Origin: Obelidium mucronatum
Taxonomy: Eukaryota > Chytridiomycota > Chytridiomycetes > Chytridiales > Chytriomycetaceae
Assembly (NCBI GenBank): GCA_025765595.1
Contig: JAIVFH010000028.1
Span: 62,001 to 126,000 of the forward strand
Length of the DNA: 64,000 nt
Direction: 5' to 3'
Shown here: in pieces, positions 46,262-58,426 of the stretch
Layout of the letters: every line of letters starts with the position of its first letter
Position numbering within the stretch: position 1 is the stretch's first letter
Program-made: the position numbers and the translations under genes
The notes under the pieces: model-generated
What the model was told of the DNA's origin: nothing
Databases searched by the model: none
The model's input: only the letters and a program-made list of their open reading frames with translations

Positions 46262-47236
46262 GGGGGTGAGGGGGTAGTGTGGTGGGTAGCGGAGGAAGAG
46301 AAAAAGTGTGTTCAAAGAGGTCAATCAAAGCCAAGGTACAAACAAAAGAGTATCGGGGATGGAAGGGGTGCAACTTTTTCTTACCCACAACCACGATGCT
46401 TTCTGGACATAACATCGGGCTATCCGAATACGAGCAGGTTAAAGAAATGAGGATAAAGAAGAATTAATTGAGAAATACTTCGCACCAAGAAAGAGACTTT
46501 CTCCACAGGGCCAAATGCGTCAAAAATTCCCTTGATCATCTCTTCGTCCACAATCTCATGAATATTTGCCACAAACACACGTTCTGCTGGAGCCTTTGGA
46601 ATCAACTCCAAGTTGGCAATGTTATAATCTTTTGGACGGCTCACGCGGATAGCCCTGATTGGTTTGTTGGGGGCAACTTCCAAGGAAGAAGATAAAAACT
46701 GGACTCACTTTCCACCAAACTCAATACCATTCAATGCTTCCATAGCCATGAATAAGGACTCAGGAAAGTCGTATTCAAGGAATGCATATCCCTTGTGTTT
46801 AGCATCTGGCAAACCGGCAGTCGCCGGATCATAACTCATTGACAAAGAACGAATAGATCCATATGTAGAGAATATTTGCCTGGATGATGCACATTTTTGT
46901 GAGACTGTATGGGAGGACTTCAATACAATCAAAGCACCTCAGTTGGGGTTCGTGGATTTCGGCATGGAGACTTCCAATGTAAGTTTTGCACGTGGCGTAA
47001 ATAGCAGTGATTGTTTGCTGAGAGAAAGACGGGGGAAACTGGACTGCTGTGGCGTACGAAGTGACTGAGAGGGCTGTGATTGGCGCCGCTGCAGTGGTTG
47101 TGGAAGTTGCATGAAGCAGCTGTTGAAGCGGTTAGAATGCTTAAATAATTTGTTATTTAGAGCGTACTCTGAGGGTTTCTGCTCTTGCGAACGCCTTGGC
47201 CTTTTCTAGAAGCGCTTTTGCATCCAACGAATCCAT
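45336..47236 (-). CDS. PUF60-like splicing factor
   Basis: RNA-binding protein of the poly-U/3' splice-site class. Two RRMs: TYIGSLHAEIHEPQLRQIF with KHKGYAFLEYDFPES, and RVFVANIHEIVDEEMIKGIF with KHRGCGYVQFKSE. The C-terminal UHM domain is LLVLKNMVAVEDSADSELEG with RYFAGRRITAEFE. The gene has about seven exons with consistent phases. The intron between 46150 and 46400 carries a long (GT)n tract. PUF60 works with U2AF on weak polypyrimidine tracts. No frameshift. Confidence 0.92.
46187..46259. repeat. (GT)n microsatellite in PUF60-like intron
   Basis: About 36 uninterrupted TG units on the plus strand, so (CA)n in the sense transcript. It lies between a good donor (GTAAGA) and acceptor (GTTAG) that join HRGCG to YVQF. 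Confidence 0.95.
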
Positions 47237-47568
47237 TCACTTATTTTATTGAAGAATGTCTAAAAAAAGTGAGAAGAAGAAAGATAAATATCAAAATAAT
47301 CGATTTTCCAGTTTCTCCTATTCCAGTTCATGGAAAATGTTTTTACAATAGCGTCTGTGACTCAAATTCCCAAATAATTCATGCAACGAAATAATCAAAC
47401 TCCCTGCACGAAGGTCATCATCGAACGCATTTACCTCACGAAATCAAATCAATCCAAACCTTTTGAAAATGAAATTAAAATAATTAACGAAATAAAAAAG
47501 GCTTCACGTCAAAATTGTAAAAACCAATTTTCAAAACTCCACTCACTCCACCAGACACATTCGACAAA

Positions 47569-48786
<1,218 letters not shown>

Positions 48787-49119
48787 TTGCTTTTTCGCTC
48801 CTTTGCTGCGAACAAATTTGCTTTCGTTCTTAATTTCCTCGTATATGTTTTTTTGTTTGCCGTCCTGGGATATCTTTTGTTGAGGAGTGGGGTGTGTGTG
48901 GCTGTGAGATGGAAGGAATGATTAGAGTTCTTGTGTGTTTTGTATCCTTTTTTTGAATCTTCTTTGTTGATTATCCATCCAATCGTGTTCTTTGTTGGTT
49001 GCCACTCACTGTATAAAATTGTGTGACGACTCTTCTCAAAACACAATCCAGAGACATCATGGAATTCATTTATCAAATTCATCTCGAAAAAAATATCCAC
49101 CCATTTTTAAATTAACCCT

Positions 49120-52115
49120 TTAGTCATCAGCAGGTTCGTCTGCTACTTTTCCTTCCTTCTCGTCTTTATCAAGACCGCCTTGAACGCTAAAGTGAGCTCC
49201 GAAGATTCTCGATTGCAAGGACTTTCTTTCCTCCTTTGGAACCAGCAGACTCACACTCACAGCTGCGCGCATGGTTGGAAGATAAATATCTTCGTGAAGG
49301 CTGCAAAAGAAGAAAGAAAATGACGTGAGACAACTTGATCTTGGGCTCGAAACTCTCCACCACAACGCACCTTCCAGACTCGGTATCCAACGGAGAATAT
49401 CGAATGACAAAACTCCCACATTCAAGACCTTGTGCTACTTCTTGGAACGCTGGGGACATTTCTGTCAAGACGGGGTACTCCTTTTCCAACAAGATCTTCA
49501 CGTCGCTTTTGGTGGCATCAATTAACCGCTTCGAACTCATGAATGGCGCAAGAATGGAAACTCCTTCAGATGACACACGGTACTGGAAGGAATTCCTAAT
49601 TGTTTATAAGGATTTAGTATGTTGCTCATAGATTCATGTGGAATCTTACTTTTGCCCTCCAGTTTGAGAAGTTCGAGTCAGAAGTCTGACACCAGTGTTG
49701 ACAATCTAAAGGCAGGACACTGGTTAGCAGAAACGTAGAATGCCACATAAATTGCCAAATAACCTTCAATCTTGATGCGTTTTCGGCCAAAAGAACTCTC
49801 TTTACAGCAGACGAAACCAAGTATAAAGTTTTGAAAATTGGATTCGCCGAACGCACGACCAACTGGGTTGTTGGGAACTTCTCATTAATTCCGTAAAATT
49901 TCCTGAATTTTTTTTGGATAAGTTTTACACACCACGGCAACTGCTACAAAAAGTATCGGTTCTTACGTGATTTCTTCAACATCTTTGTGGCCATCTTCAA
50001 CAAAGAAGAATGGCTCTTCGCCCTTTCCGTCCCATCCTGCAGCCTTCTTCTCAGGAGTGGCTTCAGGGTCAAGCTGCACTCTTTTGGCGTCACTATCCAG
50101 GAAAGACAAAGCAAAAAAGAAATCAGTGAAGAGTTCATCATGAGTTAATACGATATACCCACTTTTCACCGCCTTCCTCCTCGGCATTCTCTTCTTCAGT
50201 TGCCGCCTTTCGCTTTCCAGCTTCGGCCGCGTACGTAACAGCACTCTCGAAAGCCTTTGTGGCTTGCTTGTCCAATCCTCCAAAAGGCTCGACTTTTTCA
50301 AAGACAGCAACAAAGAAGGCACCAGTGTCCTGATCAGCAGGGTAAATGCGCATGCAGTTCTTCAACGGCAAAGACTCGGCATTTTCTGGTGCAAAGTTGT
50401 CGGAGAATACTTTCTTGTTTTGGAACTTTTCTGGGACCGTTTCGTATTTATCGTGGAGTGTGCCTTCTGGGTCCATCACCTTCCAGGAGTGAATCCCGGC
50501 CCGGCGTTTAAGGGCGGGAAGTTGAGCTGATACATCCAAAAGTTTGATTGAGGCTGTGGTATTTTTTTATTGGGTTGGTGAGTGAGTATTTCCCAAAAAG
50601 TCAAGCTTACATCCACAAAGGTTCAAGGCAGCAGCTACGACGGCCTCGTTTTCAACGGGGTTGAAAGTACAAGTTGAATACACGACACGGCCTCCCACCT
50701 TCAAGAAGTGAATGGCGCGAATCAAGATGGCCAACTGAAGTCTGTCGCAAAAGTGTCAACTCATTCATTAAGTACTGTCAAATACACTACTTGTTTAAAG
50801 AGTTTCCACCCGTTTGATGCCAATTCTTCCAAATCGCTCTGTTTTTACGAATTGTACCATCACCACTTGAAAAAAAAAACAGAGAGATATACAACATGTC
50901 AGTATGGGCCCAACACAAATTTAATTCATAAGCTTACGAGCAAGGTACGTCACAGAGAATTCTGTCAAATTGAAGAATTCTTTCTTCTCCCGAAGTGTCT
51001 CCCTGAATTAGAAAAGTTCTAACAAACAAAGAGATAACAAAGCGGATGATTTATACCTTTGGTTTAAAGTAAATGTATGGGAAAAATTGAGCCTCGTGAT
51101 TTGTGACAATCAAAGTCGGGCTCTGCAGACGCTTGGACTGCTTTACCAACATGAAGGCACGCTTGTAATCGGCATCATTGGCAATAACAAGACCGCCTGA
51201 GTTAAGAGTAAGTGATTGCTCACATGATTAAGCTTAATCGCCTTACTGGGAAGCAAATCGTCGCCAGAGTTGACAGCTTCGATCAATTGAGCAGTTTTGC
51301 TTCCAGGAGCGGCACACATATCAAGAACCTGCATTATCAAAAAATTCAGACTCCTTAGCATCCTGCCACAAAGCAATAGAAAGAATGACTACAAACATAG
51401 TGTCCTGGTTTGGCTTGAAGAAACAAGGGTGGAATCATGGAAACGGCTTCTTGCCTGCTCACGTTTCCACATTCAGTTTCAGCCATTAAAAACTCGTGAA
51501 ACTTCTTAATTCCATCGTGGTTTCTAATAACACCACGAGACGCCTTATATTGCCATCCAAAGTTGTTTGGGTACCAAGGAAGCGGTTCTGGTGGAGGAAT
51601 CGACTCGCCTTCCACAACAATATCTTGAAGGGATGGAAAGTAGTTTTTCTTCATGAGTTCAAGGATCTTTGAAGCGTTACTGTGTTTGCAAAGGTTTCAG
51701 TTTTTATGCCGCGGCAAGGTTTCTCTTCTTCAGAAACAACCACAACACGTACGATTTCGACCCAGTAAATCTAAAGTTTGTTGGAAGCTGGGTCTTCAGG
51801 TATTGCATATTTGTTTCCCATTCAGCTTCAGTCATCAGATTTTGTGCCTGCAAGTCACATACAAATCAGCCACAACACCACGGATCGCCAAGAGCAACGC
51901 TACCTTGTAGTAGGCCTCAAACGTTTCGTTCTCTTGGGGAATGTGTTTGTAGCCCTGGTCGTCCTTTGGATTGGTTCAGTGCCTGGTTCAAGTTGACACC
52001 GCACAGCCTGGCTTACTCTGTCATCGTGGCCTTCGGGCTTTGCCTCCTTGTCTCTTCTGTCCCGACCGCCTCTGCCTCTTCCGCCGCGTCCGCCTCTTCC
52101 TCGTCCGCGAGCCAT
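49120..52115 (-). CDS. tRNA cytosine-5 methyltransferase (NSUN2/Trm4)
   Basis: Methylates cytosines in tRNAs using S-adenosylmethionine. About 13 exons with good junctions. The N-terminus is an RGG-like run ([12 protein letters not shown]). Family landmarks: [53 protein letters not shown] (SAM motif I), [30 protein letters not shown] (motif IV with PCS Cys), [18 protein letters not shown] (catalytic TCT Cys), then [13 protein letters not shown]. An acidic linker and the conserved Trm4 C-terminal part ([26 protein letters not shown]) follow. Ends in an acidic tail. No frameshift across about 800 codons. Confidence 0.95.
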
Positions 52116-52345
52116 GTCTTTATTTCGGAATTATTTAAATTGCAAGAAAAAAAAAAGAAAGAAAGATAGAAATAACGCCACTGTAGTTTTCTTTGTCATG
52201 GAATTAAGACATGAACGAATCCGCAGTGAATCAGAGTATCTCTTTTTGTGCTGGATTTATTCACTCGGAATTCGTGAATTGTCTTCGAAACTGTCTTAGA
52301 AAATCCTTCCCAAAAACACAACCCAACCCCCAAATCCCTTAGTTT

Positions 52346-54044
52346 ATGTCAACTGCCTCTGCTAAGCAGCCCACCGCCGTCGCTCCTAGTACCAGTACTA
52401 ATAATAGCTCTACCGCCCCTGCCGTTAATAACCGCCCCACGGGGTCCTTCAAGTCCAAGCAACGAAAGGTATGACACCACCTGCAGCTGAACAAAAAAAA
52501 ACAAAAAAAAGTGTTAATAAAAAGCCGTCTCCCCTAGAGAGACGTTGTTGTGAAGAATGATCCAGAAGCTTTCCGGGATGCCCTTTTGGACTTGATTGAG
52601 GAAGACACTGATATTGACAAGTTTGTCGTTATTCTGGAATCTTCCTGTGAAAAGCTTGATTACAAGAGATATGCCGAGACTTTGTTTGAGTTCTTGATTG
52701 CTGGCGGTATTGTTGGTACGTTTTGGTGAATTCCTGTCAAAGTGTGTGTGTGAAGTGTGTGGTTTGGCCTATTGCACCGTCTATTTACCATCCATGGAGG
52801 CAAAGTTATTGTGACTAATCCGGCTCTTCACGTATCAGCCCCAGGCGGTGCCATTGTGGATGATGGCGCCAGATTAAACCCATTCAGCATCTTTGCCTGC
52901 GAAGACAATATTGCTCCTGTCCGTCACCGTGTTGAGATGATCAAGTAATGATTTATTATTTTCGAATGTTGAAAAAGAAACACAAGACTAAATCGATCAC
53001 AATTTCCACAGCCATCTCATTCGCCGCTACAAGTATCTTGAGAAAAAACTCCAAGAAACTGTTTCCCACCTCCTCCAGTATGCCAACAAGTTTGGCCCCG
53101 AAAACTCCCACAAGTTTGCCACAGCCGTTGGACTTTTTGTGTCGATTCAATTGGTGCCATTGGCTGTGGTTTCCACCCTTCTCAAGGACCATCTTGTGAA
53201 GGACGGCACTGCCATTACCTTTATCACTACTGTCTTTCAGACGTATCTTTTGGACCAGCCTGTTGATCAATTGACTACTTTGTTGGCTCGTGTCAACTTG
53301 GTGGATGAAAAGTTACTCGAGTTTTTCCCTCACAACAAGCGTTCTGATGAAGCTGTAGCCAAGCACTTTGAAAGTGCGGGGTTGAAGGCTGTTGTTGAAT
53401 ATTTGAAGAAGAGAAAGGGTGATGTGGTGAAGGTTCGGGTTACTGGAGAACTCCAAGAGCTGATTGCGGGCGGCAAACCTCAAGCTGACGTATGTATTCC
53501 GCATCTATTTAAATTATTTTTGTTTAATTTTCTTTGTTTCTATAGATGGCGGCTCTTGTCAAGAAAGAAATGAAAGCGAACAGTTGGACTGAAGCGGAAA
53601 CCATCACGGTCTTGTGGGACACTATTGTTTCCTCTGTGGAATGGAACTCCAAGCCAGACGGATTTGAGCTTCAGTTGGTCAAGACTTTGAATGTATGTTC
53701 ACGATTATTAATTTTGGCCGTCCCGATCTGAGAATCCGCTTCTTTCTTCTTCTCAGACGTATCCAAAGCTTCTTGAAGAATTTTCCACTTCTCCAAAAAC
53801 CGAAATTACTCTGCTTCAAAGAGTTCAGTTACTGTGCTACCAAGACGCTCGTTTCATCAAGCATTTCCGCACCATTGTTACCACCTTTTACAAGCACGAT
53901 ATTGTATCCGAAGCTGCTGTTTTGTTCTGGTTTGAAAAGAGTGGAGGGGCGTTGCCTCAGGGAAAGGCCGTCTTTGTGAAGCAAATGGAACCATTTGTGG
54001 AGTGGTTGAAGGCTCAGGAAGATGACAGTGATGAAGATGAATGA
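52346..54044 (+). CDS. eIF5-mimic protein (BZW1/BZW2 family)
   Basis: Translational regulator with a W2/HEAT domain that competes with eIF5 and tunes start-codon stringency. Six exons: 52346-52468, 52538-52715, 52839-52944, 53012-53489, 53546-53692 and 53757-54044, giving 439 aa. Landmarks: VVVKNDPEAFRDALLDLIEE, YAETLFEFLIAGGIVAPGGA, LIRRYKYLEKKLQE, ELFP-like LLEFFPHNKRS, WSSVEWN-type SSVEWNSKP and the W2 end KQMEPFVEWLKAQEDDSDED (acidic and aromatic boxes). No frameshift. It belongs to a family absent from common yeasts. Confidence 0.93.
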
Positions 54045-54140
54045 TCATTTACCGTTTATTTTAATCGAAAAGGATGTCTTCTGATTCCTTTTTTCATTCA
54101 ATAAAGTATAATATACTTTACCACAAATTTGTGTCTTCAA

Positions 54141-54773
54141 ATGGATCCCTCTGTTCTCTTTCACAACCTTTCGACTTTACAGATCCCTCGAAAAGATGTC
54201 GCGTTTGCATTTCTCATTGGATCCTGTCTCTGGGGAACACACAATTCAAAGTCCGATATTGACTTTATTGTAGTGAGCCACAAAAACCCAACAGCATCAT
54301 CCATGCATACACAGCAATGCGACTTCACTCTTCTATCCAAGTCTCAGTTTCTTGATCGCGTTGGTGAAGGTTCCTTCCTCGAAACTCTTGGATTGGTGAT
54401 GCCTCCAGCCAATTGCTATATCGACCCGTCGTTCGAAAGTACGTTAAACAAATTGAAGCAAAGCATCAATTTGAAAACAGTCAGGAGTTGGATATCTGAA
54501 AGGTCCAAAAAAGACTTTGAGAAGGCAAGCAAGTTTGCGGAAAAAGGGAAATATCACTCTGCGTTGAAGGTGTATTGTCATACATTGCGAATGCGGTGGT
54601 TGGTGCAGAAAATGGAAGAGCTTTGTGATGGTGGTCATGGTGTTTGTGATTTGTGGCTGGTTGAGTTCACAAGTCCTTCTGACGTATTTCTGCACACGAT
54701 TGTAACGACTCAAGAAGAATGGGTCCAAACCACGGCTGCAATGGATGGTGAAGTTGGTGCCTTGCTTGTTTGA
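54141..54773 (+). CDS. Nucleotidyltransferase-like protein
   Basis: Intronless 210-aa frame. Residues 26-45 (FLIGSCLWGTHNSKSDIDFI) match the pol-beta-type nucleotidyltransferase G-S-x-x-x-G-T...S-D-x-D pattern, with Asp-Ile-Asp as metal ligands. The C-terminal half is helical (KDFEKASKFAEKGKYHSALK), as in KNTase/MNT proteins. The substrate is unknown. It starts 96 nt after the eIF5-mimic gene on the same strand. Confidence 0.65.
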   Translation: MDPSVLFHNLSTLQIPRKDVAFAFLIGSCLWGTHNSKSDIDFIVVSHKNPTASSMHTQQCDFTLLSKSQFLDRVGEGSFLETLGLVMPPANCYIDPSFESTLNKLKQSINLKTVRSWISERSKKDFEKASKFAEKGKYHSALKVYCHTLRMRWLVQKMEELCDGGHGVCDLWLVEFTSPSDVFLHTIVTTQEEWVQTTAAMDGEVGALLV

Positions 54774-55020
54774 TAATTATTGGCTGAGAAATGAAACAGT
54801 ATGCAAACTCGTTCACTTCTCTTTGGACACTTACTTTGAAGCTTACTGACGCTTACTAAAACTGTGAATAAAAATAGAAATCATATTCTTATACGTGAAC
54901 AATTTCAGTTTCGTATCTGTTTCACAGCAATTTCTGATCGGAAAATTCAGTGCGGGACCTCATTCCATCACCAGTTTTCTGTTGGAGAAAGGCAAAAAAA
55001 AAAAAAACGTCAAGCTCATA

Positions 55021-55878
55021 ATGTTGATACCAGTTGTCTTGATGGCCATTGCCACAACAGTTTCAAATGCACAGGATTTATTCGGCTGTTACCCTCTTGC
55101 CGCAACTCCAACTATTGCTCGAACTTCAGCTTCAATGGATCCGTTTACTTGTGCACAACTTTGTGTGGGCTCATATTCTCTCGCCCTGATATCCCCAAAT
55201 GGCCAACAGTTTGCCTGCGGTTGCGCCAATACTGTGAACCGAGCTCCGTCGAGAGTTCCTGCCCAATGCAACATGAGCTGTCCACAAGATTCCTCGAAGC
55301 CATGTGGTGGATACTCTAACGGGGTCTTTTATTGGTCCGTGTATTCAAATCTTAAGTCTGCAACTCTGCCTACTACCCCGCCACCGGCTCCACCACCACC
55401 ACAACCACCATCGCCTCCGGCCCCAGAAAATATTCCAGAGCCGGAGCAACCAGTACCCGAAGCTCCTCCCGTGGAAATTCCCTCTGAGCCTATCATCTCA
55501 AATCCACCTCCAGCTGTGATTCAAAATCCTCCTCAACACGCCTTAGCAGTAGCCGTTGACTCAATCATCTCGTCCTCAAGCACGTCATCATCTTCTCTGT
55601 CATCTGTAATTATTTCCGCAAAACCAACACAGTCCCCAACGCGACCAGCACCAATCAGTCCATCTCCACTACACCAGGATGCAGCCGAACCTTCACCAAA
55701 CGATTCATTCTTGACTCATAATATCATGTACATTGCGATTGGCGTTGGTGTCGGAGTAGTGATTTGCATTGCAATTTTAGTTGTTGTGGCATGTCGACGG
55801 AAACAGCGGAAAACCAAGATTTATATTGTCCCTGACGAGAATGATCAGAATCTGTTTAAAATGATTTCTATTCCTTGA
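55021..55878 (+). CDS. WSC-like receptor paralog 1
   Basis: Single exon, 285 aa. Signal peptide (MLIPVVLMAIATTVSNA), then a WSC-like Cys domain beginning FGCYPLAATP with Cys pairs through CAQLCVGSYSLALI, CGCANT, CNMSCP and the closing CGGYSNGVFYWSVY. A Pro/Glu/Ser-rich stalk follows. One transmembrane segment (about residues 237-260, IMYIAIGVGVGVVICIAILV), a basic stop RRKQRK and a short tail ending NLFKMISIP. Type I topology as in fungal wall sensors (Wsc/Mid type). First of six tandem copies. Confidence 0.8.
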   Translation: MLIPVVLMAIATTVSNAQDLFGCYPLAATPTIARTSASMDPFTCAQLCVGSYSLALISPNGQQFACGCANTVNRAPSRVPAQCNMSCPQDSSKPCGGYSNGVFYWSVYSNLKSATLPTTPPPAPPPPQPPSPPAPENIPEPEQPVPEAPPVEIPSEPIISNPPPAVIQNPPQHALAVAVDSIISSSSTSSSSLSSVIISAKPTQSPTRPAPISPSPLHQDAAEPSPNDSFLTHNIMYIAIGVGVGVVICIAILVVVACRRKQRKTKIYIVPDENDQNLFKMISIP

Positions 55879-56028
55879 AGAAGAAGGAAAAAAAAGAAAC
55901 AACATTTGAATAAATGTAATTTTTTAGTTGTGTAAGAAAAAAATTTCATCAAAAGAGTTTTATTTTTCTTGGAGTTTACCGTTTCAGGCTCACATAAATC
56001 TTATTGATATAAAAAAAATCCCTTTTTT

Positions 56029-56923
56029 ATGATCCCTCGACTATTCGCAACTGTGGCTTTGACTGGCATTACACTGGCGCAATCTCACACATCATCAGAT
56101 TCGTCCACGATCTGTGCCAGTATAGATGCCGCCAGCACTCTCACATCAGCGAAACTCATAGATGGCATGACGCCGCAGCTCTGCATTCAATCTTGTGCCG
56201 GCTCGTCGATAGCAGCTTTAATTGCTCCGAATTCACATAACCAGTTCCAATTCCAATGTGCCTGCACATCCGAACAATCTTTCTTGATTGCATCGTTCCC
56301 TTGCCAACTCAAATGCCCAGGGTCAGTTTTTTTTCGAATACTTTGTTTGTTGTAATGTGATTAATTTAACTCTGATATTTTTTTTTAGAGCGGCTCTTCC
56401 GTCTGAGGCTTCGATTTGTGGGGGATTCAGTACCAATGGCCAAATCGCTTGGTCCGTATACCTTACAGGCGTCCCTCTGCTGCAACAGCAACAACCAACC
56501 CCAACTCCTCAAACAACAAGTTCATTGCTTGAACGAACGACTACATTGGGATCTGTACAAGCGGTAGCAACTTCACGTACCGTCATCATCACTACTGCGG
56601 TGGCAGACTCCAATACGGCGGCGGCGGCGGCCGCGGGTCTTTTTATTCCTTCAGCCATTTCTGGCAAGATTCTGCCAGTATTTATTAGCTCTCCAACACC
56701 TGCATCCACAAACTCGACGGATCCAGTTGGCAATCATAATAATAACCCCGCTACTCTGTCTGTTGCCATGATTGCAGGAATATCTATTGGTTCTCTTTTG
56801 GGACTTGCTTTTGTCGTGGTGTTTGTTGTCTGCATTTATAGACGGAGGAGAGGGTGGATTGGAAGACAAGGTCCCAGAGGCGATGATAGAGATAACTTAT
56901 TCCATACAATCTCAAAGATTTAA
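56029..56923 (+). CDS. WSC-like receptor paralog 2
   Basis: Two exons (56029-56321, 56389-56923), 275 aa. Signal peptide MIPRLFATVALTGITLA, Cys domain CIQSCAGSSIAALIAPNS, CACTSE, CQLKCPG and, after the intron, ICGGFSTNGQIAWSVY. Thr/Ala-rich stalk, transmembrane segment SVAMIAGISIGSLLGLAFVV, basic YRRRRG, and a tail ending DNLFHTISKI, which matches the end of paralog 1 (NLFKMISIP). The intron falls between the C-pairs and CGG, as in paralogs 4-6. Confidence 0.8.
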
Positions 56924-57227
56924 AAGAAGAGAAAAAAAGGAATTCTGAAGAAGAAGCCAGCTAAAACCTTTTTTTTTCTTTGTTTTATTTGCATTGTTTT
57001 TTTTTCAAGCATTTTACTTTTTTAGTCTTTAAAATTACATTGTCAACCCTTACGCATTTGAAGAGTGAATATAAAATAAATCTGGTTTGCCGCAAAAAAA
57101 AAAAATTGTTGAAAAATTTTTTTTCTTCCGTTTCAGAAACACACACAAAAAAAAAATCAAACCAAACCGTTTCCAAAGAACTGAATTTTACAGACTGCCT
57201 TCTTTTGCACCCTTTCGCAAATAGAAA

Positions 57228-58093
57228 ATGTTTCACACCACCACCACCGCCGCCACTGCACCAGAACCAGAAAGCTTAGGATGCTTCCAAATACCCCTCA
57301 ACCTCACACTCCCAGGCTCGCGTCTCACAACCCCAGCCAACTGCATCACACGCTGTCCCATGCTCCCTTACGCTCTCATTGCACCTACAACAAAAGACAC
57401 AGCACAGTTCTGGTGTATTTGCGTGTCTCAAGTTCCACAGGCTTTGCCCAAGGAAAAGTGTGATGCTTTTTGCTTGGATGGGTTACCATGCGGTGGTCGT
57501 GTTCGTGGTCGCGGTCGGGGGAAAAGGGTTTCTTGGTGGTGGAGTGGGTATTCAACTGGTTTGGACAGGGACGGCGGCATTGCTGCTGCAGCAAAGTATC
57601 CACCAATAGTGAAATCACTGAATTCTTATGCAGCTGTTGGTACAAATGATGCTGAATTGCGCGTCGCTCGAGTTGCAGATTCCCAAGAAACAACTGTCCT
57701 TGAAACGATTACAACAACTTTGAAAACAGCAGCATCAACGACTAAGATAACATTGGCGACAACTACACCAACGACTGCTACAACTACAACGCCTACTTTC
57801 ATTGAGTTCTACCAACCACCTCCAGAATACCGCAACTATACCCCCGCCTCTAATACGACATTGGAAATTAAAGACCTTTCTGCAAATTCGCCTCCGACGG
57901 CTGTTATTTCAGGGGCAGTATTGGGCACGTTGCTTCTGCTTGTCGCTGGAATCCTCGCCTTTCGAAGGTATTCAAAGAAACGGAAGGAGTTGGAACAAAG
58001 AGAAAGCTACGAAAGCCAGGAAAGCATGAGGATAAAGAGATCAATATCGATTCATGAGGGGTGGGAATATCGCGATCGAGTATTGTTTGACTG

Positions 58094-58094
<1 letters not shown>
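57228..58094 (+). CDS. WSC-like receptor paralog 3, no visible signal peptide
   Basis: Single exon, 288 aa. The Cys domain starts GCFQIPLNLTLPG with CITRCPMLPYALIAPTTK, CICVSQ, CDAFCLDGLPCGG, but the CGG segment is expanded by an Arg/Gly run (GRVRGRGRGK) before the WSGYSTG remnant of AWSVY. Thr-rich stalk, transmembrane segment AVISGAVLGTLLLLVAGILA, basic tail. The start at MFHTTTTAATAP gives no signal peptide, so an upstream exon may be missing or the copy is degenerate. Confidence 0.65.
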
Positions 58095-58132
<38 letters not shown>

Positions 58133-58426
58133 TGGATACTTGGTGTTGTTTCTGTTGTATTCGAGGTTCATGTGATAAAATTTAAATATTATATATAATA
58201 TATACATTGTAATTTATGAAATTTAAGAATCTTTTTTAAACCTCCCTCCCTCCTCAGAATCTCTCCTCAATTAATTGGAATTGTCAGCTGCTTTTTTTTT
58301 TATCAAAAAATTATTCAAAAATAACTGGGAAAAAAATTCTGTTTGTTTTCCATTCCATTTTTCATTTTGTGTTCATGTTTGTTTGAAACCATCTCGAAAC
58401 AGCAAAAAAACACTTGCAACAACAAA
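58095..58426. other. Spacer with a 34-nt poly-C tract
   Basis: 58096-58129 is an uninterrupted C-run starting right after the paralog 3 stop codon. AT-rich DNA with a TATATAATATATA stretch near 58190-58204 follows, then T- and A-runs before paralog 4. No gene seen; the promoter of paralog 4 must lie here. Confidence 0.8.

Noticed and set aside
46175..46450. Plus-strand frame with a long Cys-Val repeat
   Set aside because: It is a translation of the (GT)n microsatellite in a PUF60-like intron.
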